Below, one piece after another: positions 1 to 5,400 of a stretch of DNA of 7,269 nt. The DNA is taken from assembly GCA_018725455.1 (NCBI GenBank), contig QLUN01000038.1, forward strand, positions 1 to 7,269, given 5' to 3'. The DNA comes from Chloroflexota bacterium. Lineage in GTDB: Bacteria > Chloroflexota > Dehalococcoidia > SZUA-161 > SpSt-899. Positions within the stretch are counted from its first letter, which is position 1. Each line of letters begins with the position of its first letter. The position numbers were made by a program, and so were the translations under genes. The notes under the pieces are model-generated. The model was not told the DNA's origin. It ran no database searches and worked only from the letters and a program-made list of their open reading frames with translations.

Positions 1-133
1 TCCGGAGGATGGCGAAGGCAATACGGTAGGCTCGCGGTGCATGAGTCTCCATCAGTTGCCCGAAAGCTTCCCGATCACCTGCCTGGGCACGGCCAACAAG
101 GGCTGTTTCCTCTTCAGTGAAGTTCTGGTTCAA
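1..133 (-). CDS. ECF-type RNA polymerase sigma factor, N-terminal fragment (runs off left edge)
   Basis: Reading the minus strand from a TTG codon at 133-131 gives 44 residues without a stop to the window edge. It starts MNQNFTEEETALVGRAQAGD and continues with REAFGQLMETHAPRAYRIAF, then AILR. The pattern 'L-V-x-x-A-Q-x-G-D-x-x-A-F-x-x-L' followed by 'Y-R-I-A-F-A-I-L-R' is the classic beginning of sigma-70 region 2 in extracytoplasmic-function sigma factors, which bind core polymerase and recognise promoters, often in response to envelope stress. TTG is chosen because an AAAGG ribosome-binding site (143-147 on the plus strand) lies about 9 bases before it and because sigma factors of this kind begin a few residues ahead of this motif. 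A TATAAT box lies further upstream. Regions 2.3-2.4 and 4 lie outside the window, so the subgroup cannot be assigned. It is divergent from the secreted-protein gene at 399. Confidence 0.85.
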   Translation of the reverse strand, partial: MNQNFTEEETALVGRAQAGDREAFGQLMETHAPRAYRIAFAILR

Positions 134-164
134 TGGATCTGCCTTTAGAAACCCTGATACTGAG

Positions 165-170
165 ATTATA
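165..170 (-). promoter_or_regulatory. -10 box of the sigma-factor gene promoter
   Basis: The minus strand reads a perfect TATAAT here, 31 bases before the TTG start of the sigma-factor gene, leaving room for a short leader with the AAAGG ribosome-binding site. No good -35 hexamer is seen at 16-18 bases (the best is TTACGC at 17), so the call rests on the -10 alone. Confidence 0.4.
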
Positions 171-238
171 TGCCGATGCAGAGGCAAGCGTAAGTGAGCA
201 GAATCGTCTGTTCCAGCGTCTTAAATATACCTAACTTT

Positions 239-267
239 TTGGCGTCTGCTTCGTTATATAATATATA
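239..267 (+). promoter_or_regulatory. promoter candidate for the secreted C39-like gene
   Basis: TTGGCG (239-244) and TATATA (262-267) are separated by 17 bases, each matching 4 of 6 consensus positions. An overlapping perfect TATAAT lies at 257-262 but has no matching -35 at normal spacing. The AT-rich patch TTATATAATATATAA makes the exact -10 ambiguous. Transcription from here would give a leader of about 125 bases before the start at 399. Confidence 0.45.
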
Positions 268-299
268 AGGGGGAAAATCACGGTCGCCCGGAAGGGAGG
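252..299 (+). repeat. promoter/leader block, copy 1 (partner at 6681-6731)
   Basis: This stretch runs CGTTAT, a TATAAT box (257-262), GGGAAAATC (271-279), GGTCG (282-286) and GAAGGGAGG (291-299). The same ordered words, at nearly the same spacings, occur at 6681-6731 (TATAAT, GGGAAAATC, GGTCG, GAAAGGGAGG). GGGAAAATC to GGTCG is spaced identically in both. GGGAGGTGA at 294-302 is a very strong Shine-Dalgarno sequence, yet it is followed only by tiny reading frames (GTG at 309, four codons; ATG at 327, sixteen codons), while the real gene at 399 has its own site. The block looks like a duplicated transcription/translation start that has lost its gene here, or else a leader-peptide arrangement. 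Confidence 0.55.
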
Positions 300-398
300 T
301 GAGAGCCAGTGAAGATAACCTGAATCATGTCAGACAGCCTGGAGTTCGTCCACACTCGCAAGAAAGTGGATAAATAAAGATAAAGGAGAGTAACAGGA

Positions 399-1703
399 AT
401 GAAACTGAAAGGAATAAAAGGAATCGCTTTGCTTATGGCTGCGGTATTGTTGCTGGTAACACCACTAGCTGCAATAGCAGAATGGGGAATTAATGAGGAG
501 TTCCGAACGCATGCTCGCTACTGGTCGGAAGAGTCGACCTTAACTGCGCAGGTAGCTGAAAGCGAGGTTGATCAGGCTCGCAGAGCAGGTCAAGCCTGGG
601 TTGACAAGATCGCCGTCATTGATGCAGAGATGTCAGAATGGCAGGGCGCTCATTTGACATCGCCACAACCTTTCCATAACCCAAAAGGTGAGGTAATAGC
701 CTATATGTTTGGGATCGAAGAGAACGGGAAGACGGTAGGCCGTGTTCTGGTCGGCAGCTCCGCATATGGCTATTCAATACTGGAGGCTTCTGAAGGTCCA
801 CTCTTATCCATCCCTGCCAGGGGTGAGGTTAGCAGCATCTTAAGAAAGGAACACGGCCTGCAAATAGCTGAAGCAAGGATGGGTGAACCAATGCTCCTGC
901 TTCTGAACATTCTGCGGGGCTTCTACGCGGTATGGGAGCTTGAAGGCCAGGTAGCGGGAATCAACCTCGTTAGCCATGATTCCTTTGTGGCACCACGCTT
1001 GGAGGATATAAGGTCTTCTATGCCCTCCCCTCTGGAGTATAAGGCCGCAAAGAGAGCAACCAGCCAGTCAGCACCTGGGATGGCATTGCAATCAGCAAAC
1101 TGGGGCTCTGGAGAGATACCCCATGCGGGGGGAATGAAAGGAGATTGGCCAGATCCAGCTGTATCTGGCATCCCACCGAAGACACGGCAGTGGTGGTGCG
1201 GCCCTTCGTCCGCAACGACAATTGCCCTCTGGAAAAGGGACTTCGACGGTGATGGCAAGTTTCCTGCCTGGCAGGAGGGCCAGGACCCCGGAGCCGACAT
1301 AATAGCGATATACGATGGGTTCGATGACTGGAACATGGGCGAGGTGACCATGTGGTGGAACTGGTACTGGGGCTTTTTAGGTTATGCGGGCCACCGGGGT
1401 GAACATTTCACTCTGGTATGGCGTAACACCTACTGGGAGATAGTCCACGACATAGACAATGACTGGCCGCTGGGATTAATGGGCTCGATGACCGGTCCTC
1501 CTGGCGAACCGAAAAGCCTCCATTGGGTGGCCGTCAAGGAGTATTTCTGGATTGGCGGCAATGACTACCTGGTAATTGTCGCTGATACATGGTGGGCCGG
1601 GACGTGCAATCACACGGCCAACCGGAGGTTTCTGTGCTGGCATGCTCTTAATGACCCTGCGTTCGTGGGGCCGTGGGTTTGGGCGGTTCGGGATACCGAT
1701 TGA
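399..1703 (+). CDS. secreted C39/papain-like peptidase-family protein
   Basis: The 434-residue product begins with a Sec signal peptide: basic MKLKGIKG, a hydrophobic core to about residue 22, and an AIA|E cleavage site after residue 27. Residues 28 to about 225 form a domain containing 'GKTVGRVLVG' and a 'YSILEA' strand, recalling the pro-domains that precede secreted cysteine peptidases. Residues 230-434 hold the probable catalytic domain: WWCGPSSA with Cys267, then His375 in SLHWVAV, then Asp396 in LVIVADTWW. That order and spacing fit the Cys-His-Asp triad of C39-like/papain-fold enzymes. The usual oxyanion-hole Gln some 5-6 residues before Cys is not obvious; Gln264 is the nearest. DFDGDG at 281-286 resembles a calcium-binding loop, and Cys403/Cys413 could form a disulphide. 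The ATG is fixed by AAAGGAG at 382-388. No partner gene is adjacent on the same strand, and the next gene has its own promoter. An inactive or non-peptidase transglutaminase-like fold is the main alternative. Confidence 0.78.
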   Translation: MKLKGIKGIALLMAAVLLLVTPLAAIAEWGINEEFRTHARYWSEESTLTAQVAESEVDQARRAGQAWVDKIAVIDAEMSEWQGAHLTSPQPFHNPKGEVIAYMFGIEENGKTVGRVLVGSSAYGYSILEASEGPLLSIPARGEVSSILRKEHGLQIAEARMGEPMLLLLNILRGFYAVWELEGQVAGINLVSHDSFVAPRLEDIRSSMPSPLEYKAAKRATSQSAPGMALQSANWGSGEIPHAGGMKGDWPDPAVSGIPPKTRQWWCGPSSATTIALWKRDFDGDGKFPAWQEGQDPGADIIAIYDGFDDWNMGEVTMWWNWYWGFLGYAGHRGEHFTLVWRNTYWEIVHDIDNDWPLGLMGSMTGPPGEPKSLHWVAVKEYFWIGGNDYLVIVADTWWAGTCNHTANRRFLCWHALNDPAFVGPWVWAVRDTD

Positions 1704-1840
1704 TATCCCTTATGGCATGACAGAAAGGCCTCATGAGGAGCGCTTGGACAGCCCCCTCAAAGGTTGAGTATCCATTTAAGCGGGGGTGAAGGAACAAAAA
1801 CGAGGCGTAAAACCCTCATGTTTGAGGCTAAAAATGGTGC
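1704..1840 (+). other. intergenic region, no gene; weak hairpins only
   Basis: This stretch follows the C39-like gene. I see a CCTCATGAGG palindrome (1729-1738), a CTCAA/TTGAG stem (1756-1768) and a CCTCA/TGAGG stem with a four-base loop (1814-1827). None is followed by a run of T, so no convincing intrinsic terminator can be called. No reading frame with a ribosome-binding site is present. Confidence 0.5.
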
Positions 1841-1869
1841 TTGCAGAATTAAATAGTCTCACGTAGAAT
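1841..1869 (+). promoter_or_regulatory. promoter of the propeller lipoprotein gene
   Basis: TTGCAG (1841-1846) and TAGAAT (1864-1869, five of six to consensus) are 17 bases apart. The start site would fall near 1876, giving a leader of about 58 bases before the ATG at 1934. This also argues against the upstream GTG at 1874 as a translation start. Confidence 0.55.
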
Positions 1870-1920
1870 AGCGGTGTATGGTAATGCAATGACGTTTGTA
1901 TCTCAGGCTACAAACATCCT

Positions 1921-1929
1921 AAAGGAGGG
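1921..1929 (+). promoter_or_regulatory. ribosome-binding site that sets the start at 1934
   Basis: AAAGGAGGG lies directly before AAAA-ATG, five bases from the ATG at 1934 and eleven from a second ATG at 1940. In the longer open frame beginning GTG at 1874 this site would be translated as Lys-Glu-Gly, which is a sign that the frame is extended too far upstream. Confidence 0.8.
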
Positions 1930-1933
1930 AAAA

Positions 1934-3202
1934 ATGAAAATGAGACTTTCACTGGCACTACTGGCGTTGCTCACGGCGACTCTGGCGGCTATGGGCTGTC
2001 ATACCATCACTAGAATCACACCGGAGGACCCTCCGCCACAAGGTCCGTATCCGGCGCCACCAAAGGAATGGAGCCGGGCCTTTGGCGGGACCTGGTGGGA
2101 CGACGCACACTCGGTCCAGCAGACTGCCGATGGGGGTTTCATCATTGCCGGATCTACATCTCCCTATGTCGAAATATCACAGTTGAAACCAGATTTCTGG
2201 CTGGTTAAGACCGATCCTCAGGGAAACAAAGAATGGAGCCGAACCTTTGGCGGGCCCGATTGGGATCGGGCATACTCGGTCCAGCAAACTGCCTGCGGCG
2301 GGTTTATCATTGCCGGATCCACAAGCTCCTTTGGCGCGGGAGGGGCTGATTTCTGGCTGGTTAAGACCGATCCTCAGGGAAATGAAGAATGGAGCCGGAC
2401 CTTTGGCGGGCCTAACTTCGAGTGCGCATTCTCTGTTCAGCAGGTTGCCGACGGCGGCTTCATCATTGCCGGATTGACAGCGTCCTTTGGCGAAGGAGAG
2501 ACTGACTTCTGGCTGGTCAAGACCGACCCTCAGGGAAACAAGGAATGGAGCCAGACCTTTGGTGGACCCGAGCGAGACATCGCGAGATCAGTACAGCAGA
2601 CCGCCTGCGGCGGGTTTATCATTGCCGGATTGACAGAGTCCTTTGGCGAAGGAGAGGCTGACTTCTGGCTGATTAAGACCGACCCCCAGGGAAACAAAGA
2701 ATGGAGCCAGACCTTTGGTGGACCCGAGGAGGACAGAGCATACTCGGTTCAGCAGACCGCCTGCGGTGGTTTCATCCTTGCGGGATGGACAGAGTCTTTT
2801 GGCGCAGGACGGAGAGATTTCTGGCTGATTAAGACCGATCCTCAGGGAAACAAAGATTGGGCCCGGACCTTCGGCGGCTCCGAGGACGACTGGGCATCGT
2901 CGGTCCGACAGACCACAGATGGGGGTTTCATCGTTGTCGGCACAACAAACAGGGGATTTGCTGCACGCCTGATGGGGGGAATCCCAGGGCTTCGATGGAG
3001 TATTGTATGTGTCTGGGTGGTAAGGACGGATGCTCACGGAAATATACGCTGGACGCACACTATTGGTGAACTGGGAGAGCCAGACCTGGCACACTCGGTC
3101 CAGCAGACCGCCTGTGGCGGCTTCATCATTGCCGGAACAACAGAGTCCTTTGGAGCAGGAAAGCGTGATTTCTGGCTGATTAAGCTCGCACCTGAGCCGT
3201 AG
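1934..3202 (+). CDS. putative lipoprotein with seven DGG-type repeats, likely seven-bladed beta-propeller
   Basis: From the ATG at 1934 the product is 422 residues. It opens MKMRLSLALLALLTATLAAM followed by Gly-Cys at 21-22, a lipoprotein-like signal; the lipobox AMGC is not ideal because Leu is missing at -3. A Pro-rich linker (30-44) precedes seven repeats starting at residues 45, 100, 152, 204, 256, 308 and 372. Each has an 'EWSRTFGG' strand, an 'SVQQTxDGGFIIAG' strand and a 'DFWLVKTDPQGN' strand. Seven units of about 52 residues fit a closed seven-bladed propeller displayed on the outer face of the membrane. Such repeats are found in secreted proteins of bacteria and methanogens, with no settled function. 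Repeat 1 is three residues longer and repeat 6 about twelve longer (around 339-357). Four repeats carry Cys in place of the usual Asp of DGG. No catalytic motif is seen, so a binding or structural role is the cautious reading. Confidence 0.8.
   Translation: MKMRLSLALLALLTATLAAMGCHTITRITPEDPPPQGPYPAPPKEWSRAFGGTWWDDAHSVQQTADGGFIIAGSTSPYVEISQLKPDFWLVKTDPQGNKEWSRTFGGPDWDRAYSVQQTACGGFIIAGSTSSFGAGGADFWLVKTDPQGNEEWSRTFGGPNFECAFSVQQVADGGFIIAGLTASFGEGETDFWLVKTDPQGNKEWSQTFGGPERDIARSVQQTACGGFIIAGLTESFGEGEADFWLIKTDPQGNKEWSQTFGGPEEDRAYSVQQTACGGFILAGWTESFGAGRRDFWLIKTDPQGNKDWARTFGGSEDDWASSVRQTTDGGFIVVGTTNRGFAARLMGGIPGLRWSIVCVWVVRTDAHGNIRWTHTIGELGEPDLAHSVQQTACGGFIIAGTTESFGAGKRDFWLIKLAPEP
2066..3199 (+). repeat. 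seven in-frame tandem repeats (period 156 bp) within the lipoprotein gene
   Basis: Units begin at 2066, 2231, 2387, 2543, 2699, 2855 and 3047. The four spacings from 2231 to 2855 are all exactly 156 bp. Long words such as GATTTCTGGCTG, AAGACCGATCCTCAGGGAAA and GAATGGAGCC recur almost unchanged, so the DNA itself is repetitive as well as the protein. This suggests recent unit duplication or gene conversion among the central blades. Confidence 0.9.
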
Positions 3203-3330
3203 GTCGTTGCCAGATTTTGGAAGGGGTAAACTGTTGCGAGTACTCAGGTTCAAAGTTCCCGGGTTGAAGGTTCAAGGCTTCCCCTGAGGGGTCACCCCGA
3301 AGGGTTACAAAACGATGAGCATAAACCAGA

Positions 3331-3345
3331 CTTCGACAAGCTCAG
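3331..3345. repeat. REP-like intergenic phrase CTTCGACAAGCTCAG
   Basis: The 15-base word CTTCGACAAGCTCAG (reverse complement CTGAGCTTGTCGAAG) is one I recognise as a recurrent intergenic sequence in diverse environmental bacterial genomes. It appears once here. Its presence in several copies genome-wide is expected but cannot be checked from this window. Confidence 0.45.
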
Positions 3346-3391
3346 CTCAAGTACCAAGATAAGGCGGGCAACCGTGAACGGTGAACCCCTG

Positions 3392-3413
3392 GGCCTGCGG
3401 CCGGGGGCAGGCC
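3392..3413. terminator. GC-rich hairpin, possible terminator or pause
   Basis: GGCCTGC (3392-3398) pairs perfectly with GCAGGCC (3407-3413) around an eight-base loop, and two further G-T wobble pairs can extend it. There is no downstream U-tract, so it is at best a weak terminator or an attenuating structure between the lipoprotein and membrane-protein genes. Confidence 0.3.
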
Positions 3414-3440
3414 TGACAACCTGAGTAGTTACAAACTATT

Positions 3441-3482
3441 ACGAATTCCCTGGCGTGCCGCTTGGCTAAGAGGTGTCATAAT
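3441..3482 (+). promoter_or_regulatory. promoter region of first membrane-protein gene, conserved in the paralogue
   Basis: These 42 bases match 36 of 42 positions with 5238-5279 upstream of the second membrane-protein gene. Both end in an extended -10: TGT followed by CATAAT here (3477-3482) and by TATAAT there. No standard -35 is visible, as is usual for extended -10 promoters. The predicted start is near 3489-3490, so the leader is only about 15 bases and consists of little more than the ribosome-binding site. Confidence 0.6.
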
Positions 3483-3503
3483 AATTACATCTGGAGGTAA
3501 ATC

Positions 3504-5030
3504 TTGAGAATAGCAGCCATGGTCTTGGGGCTCCTCGGTGGACTAATCAGCGCCGGCGGTGTTTATTGGGGCTGGCCCGCTGTTGGCGGAGGATATCTCG
3601 CTTGGGGGATTGCTTTCTCCCTTATTGGCATCACAGGAGGATTACTGGCTCTAAGAAAGCCGAAACTCTCAGGGATATTGATGCTCCTAGGCGGTATAGG
3701 CGGATGGAGCGTTCTCCTTGCAGTTTTGGTCTTTGAGGGTTTGTACTGCCGGGTTTACGGTCCTGCTGGCGGCCTATGCGATGCTCATTTCGCTTTCTAT
3801 AAGGCTTTTAGTTTTGCTTGCCCTCCCCTTTTTATCGGGGCTGCCCTCTCCCTTGCTGCCTCAAGGGAATACCACCGGGGTAGCACAGTGGCCATGGTTC
3901 TGGGGCTCATCGGTGGATTTGTGAGCTTTTTGCTTGTTGATGTCCGCACTCTATACTTCGCCGATGGAATGAGAGCAGAAACCATAGCTATTGGACTTCT
4001 GCTTCCTGCGATTGGATTTGCCGGAGGGATATTAGCCCTCACCAAGCCAGCATCAGGCGGGACACTAATGCTTATATGTGGTATAGGTGGTATCCTTGCT
4101 GCTTTTCTGGACTGGCCTCATTTTGCTTATGCTATGGGCTATACGTACGCCAGCCTTCCCTTCTTCGTAGGAGCTGCCATCTCCTTTACTGCTCCTGGGG
4201 AATATCGCCTAGGCAGGAGACCCACCTTGCCTTTGGGGATTGGGCGTGGGGTACTTGGCGGTTTTGGTGCTATACCCGCTTTCACCCGAGGCAGCAGGTT
4301 GATCTTGGCTTTGGGAGTTGCCGGTGGGGTACTTGGCGGTTTTGGCTCCTTCCCGGCTTTCACCTATCAGTGCCCGGTGATGATCCCCTGGACGAGCCTT
4401 GTTTTCCTTATGGCAGTTGGAGGAGCAATATTGGCCCTGATCAAGCCAAAAATGGGCGGGAGATTGATGCTTCTCGCTGCCGTAGCAGGGTGGCTTGCTC
4501 CGGTTGGCATGATTTCATTTCAGTGGGGGATTTACCTTAACCTGATGGGGTTTTATGTAGCTGCTTTCTATTTTCTTGCCGGCCTTCTCCTGATCGCAGG
4601 AGGTATCCTTGCCCTGAGGTCGGGCAAGGAACAGCCTGCCGCCATAAGCGTGGCCATGATCCTGGGGATAAGCGGCGGGCTCTTTGCTGGGCTTTGTGCT
4701 CTTGTGGTAGATCCTCCCTTCATGTTACAAGCAGAGGGGCTTCTTTTTTGGAGGATTCACTATGGTATTTGGGTTTTGCTCTTTGCCGTTATGGGATTTA
4801 CGGCGGGAATGTTAGCCCCAAAACGGCCGAAGGTTGCGGGAACATTGATGCTCATAAGCGGTGTAAGCGGTGGTATCGGTTATTACCTTCTTCGAGATGT
4901 TCCTTTAGCATGGCTCTTTGGTGGCTATGAGTGTTGGCTTTGTGCTCTTGCTACTGTTCTTCTAATGCTGGGCGGCGCCTTTGCCCTCACCTCAGGTAAG
5001 AAGCAGCCCAAAGAAGGAGCGTCCCTGTGA
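3504..5030 (+). CDS. polytopic membrane protein of four DUF4064-like modules
   Basis: The start is TTG at 3504, set by GGAGG at 3493-3497 and by alignment with the paralogue's start. The 508 residues are almost entirely hydrophobic and form four modules of about 110-140 residues (about 1-125, 126-236, 237-379, 380-508), each with roughly four membrane segments, so about 15-16 in all. Each module repeats a plan: a Gly-rich helix such as AMVLGLLGG, a helix ending 'GGILAL', a short basic loop 'KPKxxGxLML' (51-61, 181-190, 314-323, 440-450), then a final helix. This plan resembles DUF4064-type proteins, which have no known function. The N-terminus lacks a cleavable signal, and the C-terminal tail is a short charged GKKQPKEGASL. 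Module 3 is lengthened by a 26-residue tandem duplication. The second paralogue lies directly downstream but has its own promoter. Transport or channel activity is possible, but no substrate or polar motif supports it. Confidence 0.75.
   Translation: MRIAAMVLGLLGGLISAGGVYWGWPAVGGGYLAWGIAFSLIGITGGLLALRKPKLSGILMLLGGIGGWSVLLAVLVFEGLYCRVYGPAGGLCDAHFAFYKAFSFACPPLFIGAALSLAASREYHRGSTVAMVLGLIGGFVSFLLVDVRTLYFADGMRAETIAIGLLLPAIGFAGGILALTKPASGGTLMLICGIGGILAAFLDWPHFAYAMGYTYASLPFFVGAAISFTAPGEYRLGRRPTLPLGIGRGVLGGFGAIPAFTRGSRLILALGVAGGVLGGFGSFPAFTYQCPVMIPWTSLVFLMAVGGAILALIKPKMGGRLMLLAAVAGWLAPVGMISFQWGIYLNLMGFYVAAFYFLAGLLLIAGGILALRSGKEQPAAISVAMILGISGGLFAGLCALVVDPPFMLQAEGLLFWRIHYGIWVLLFAVMGFTAGMLAPKRPKVAGTLMLISGVSGGIGYYLLRDVPLAWLFGGYECWLCALATVLLMLGGAFALTSGKKQPKEGASL
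4211..4366 (+). repeat. 78-bp in-frame tandem duplication inside the membrane-protein gene
   Basis: Units 4211-4288 and 4289-4366 align with a constant offset of 78 bp. They share GGGGTACTTGGCGGTTTTGG and the flanking words GGCAG, CTTTGGG and GCTTTCACC. In protein they give LGIGRGVLGGFGAIPAFT followed by LGVAGGVLGGFGSFPAFT. The 26-residue length is about one membrane helix plus loop. Confidence 0.9.
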
Positions 5031-5085
5031 ATTATGGGCAGCATGTTTGCTTAAAAAAGCTGGTCAGAGCATCTCAATCAAGAAC
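5031..5085 (+). repeat. 3'-flank homology, copy 1 (partner at 6541-6591)
   Basis: Right after the stop codon, ATTATGG, GCATGTTTG, an AAAGC-like word and ATCTCAA-AAGAA occur in the same order as after the second membrane-protein gene. The homology starts inside the coding ends (GCAGCCCAAAGAAGGAGCG is identical) and continues through the stop. It shows that the duplicated unit included downstream non-coding DNA. Confidence 0.7.
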
Positions 5086-5237
5086 TTCACGACGAATTCC
5101 CCATGGGTACTGGTTGCATGTGAAGGGGGTTGGCACGTAACAGACACTATCTATCCCACCTGGGGCATACTGACAATCCAACCAATAACTATGCCAACCA
5201 GTATTCCCAGCCCTCAAATGAGGCAGCACGCTCATAA
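5086..5237 (+). other. intergenic region between paralogues, imperfect inverted repeat
   Basis: No gene is seen. TGGGGCATACTG (5161-5172) and CAGTATTCCCA (5199-5209) form an imperfect inverted repeat with a 26-base loop. ACGAATTCCC at 5092-5101 matches the first ten bases of the conserved promoter blocks at 3441 and 5238, but the similarity fades at once. Confidence 0.45.
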
Positions 5238-5279
5238 ACGAATTCCCGAGCGTGCCGCCTGGCTGGGAGGTGTTATAAT
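5238..5279 (+). promoter_or_regulatory. extended -10 promoter of second membrane-protein gene
   Basis: This is the counterpart of 3441-3482 (36 of 42 bases identical). It ends in a perfect extended -10, TG-T-TATAAT, at 5271-5279. Transcription would begin near 5286, giving a leader of about 115 bases that contains the hairpin at 5288-5314, unlike the very short leader of the paralogue. Confidence 0.65.
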
Positions 5280-5383
5280 GTAGTCAGCCCCAAAAAGTCT
5301 CCGACTTTTTGGGGACGCCATGAATTCAATTTTCAATCTGGGGGCCCCCGCAAGAATGCAAAGATTTTATGCGGGGTACTATA
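5280..5383. repeat. ~100-bp insertion/deletion segment between promoter and RBS, with hairpins
   Basis: In the first paralogue only four bases separate the -10 box from the identical 16-base word ACATCTGGAGGTAAAT (3487-3502). Here 104 bases separate them (word at 5384-5399). The extra DNA is bracketed by TATAA at 5274-5278 and 5380-5384. It contains a perfect 12-bp hairpin, a GGGGGCCCCC palindrome (5340-5349) and a CCCCGCA/TGCGGGG inverted repeat (5346-5352, 5370-5376). It could be a small non-autonomous element with a 5-bp target duplication, or the ancestral leader lost in the other copy. Confidence 0.55.
5288..5314. other. perfect 12-bp hairpin at the 5' end of the second gene's leader
   Basis: CCCCAAAAAGTC pairs without mismatch with GACTTTTTGGGG around a TCC loop. 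It would form within a few bases of the predicted transcript start, a position known to stabilise mRNAs. It could also act as a terminator-like structure, though no T-run follows on either strand. Confidence 0.6.
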
Positions 5384-5400
5384 ACATCTGGAGGTAAATG

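Larger units (their letters stand above)
3203..3440 (+). other. intergenic region with short repeats and hairpins, no gene
   Basis: No plausible coding frame is present. The stretch contains GGTTCAA twice (3248-3254, 3269-3275), two mutually exclusive hairpins CCCC-TGA-GGGG (3281-3291) and GGGG-TCA-CCCC (3288-3298), a REP-like phrase at 3331-3345, an ACCGT-GA-ACGGT inverted repeat (3371-3382) and a seven-pair GC-rich hairpin (3392-3413). It reads as accumulated intergenic repeat debris. Any of the GC hairpins could slow transcription from the lipoprotein gene, but none has a T-run. Confidence 0.55.

Noticed and set aside
309..377. Tiny upstream frames (GTG at 309, four codons; ATG at 327, sixteen codons) as a leader peptide
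   Set aside because: The first follows a strong ribosome-binding site but is only four codons; the second lacks one. Neither has regulatory codon runs, so neither is listed as a gene.
1874..1933. Upstream GTG start extending the propeller protein by 20 residues
   Set aside because: The extension translates the AAAGGAGGG ribosome-binding site, lacks a site of its own, begins at or before the predicted transcript start, and would bury the lipoprotein signal.
2066..3199. CRISPR-like periodicity
   Set aside because: The repeats are 156-bp coding units in frame with a continuous protein; there are no short repeats with unique spacers.
2588..3253. Long minus-strand open frame (221 codons) opposite the propeller repeats
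   Set aside because: It is a by-product of the repeated coding DNA: its residues repeat with the same period, are Cys/Ser/Pro-rich without a family pattern, and it lacks a ribosome-binding site.
4981..5283. Plus-strand 100-codon frame spanning the end of the first membrane-protein gene
   Set aside because: It starts inside the coding end of the real gene, runs through the conserved 3' flank and the next promoter, and has no ribosome-binding site.
5288..5314. Intrinsic terminator for the first membrane-protein gene
   Set aside because: The stem is strong, but there is no U-tract on either strand and it lies downstream of the next gene's extended -10 box, so a leader hairpin fits better.
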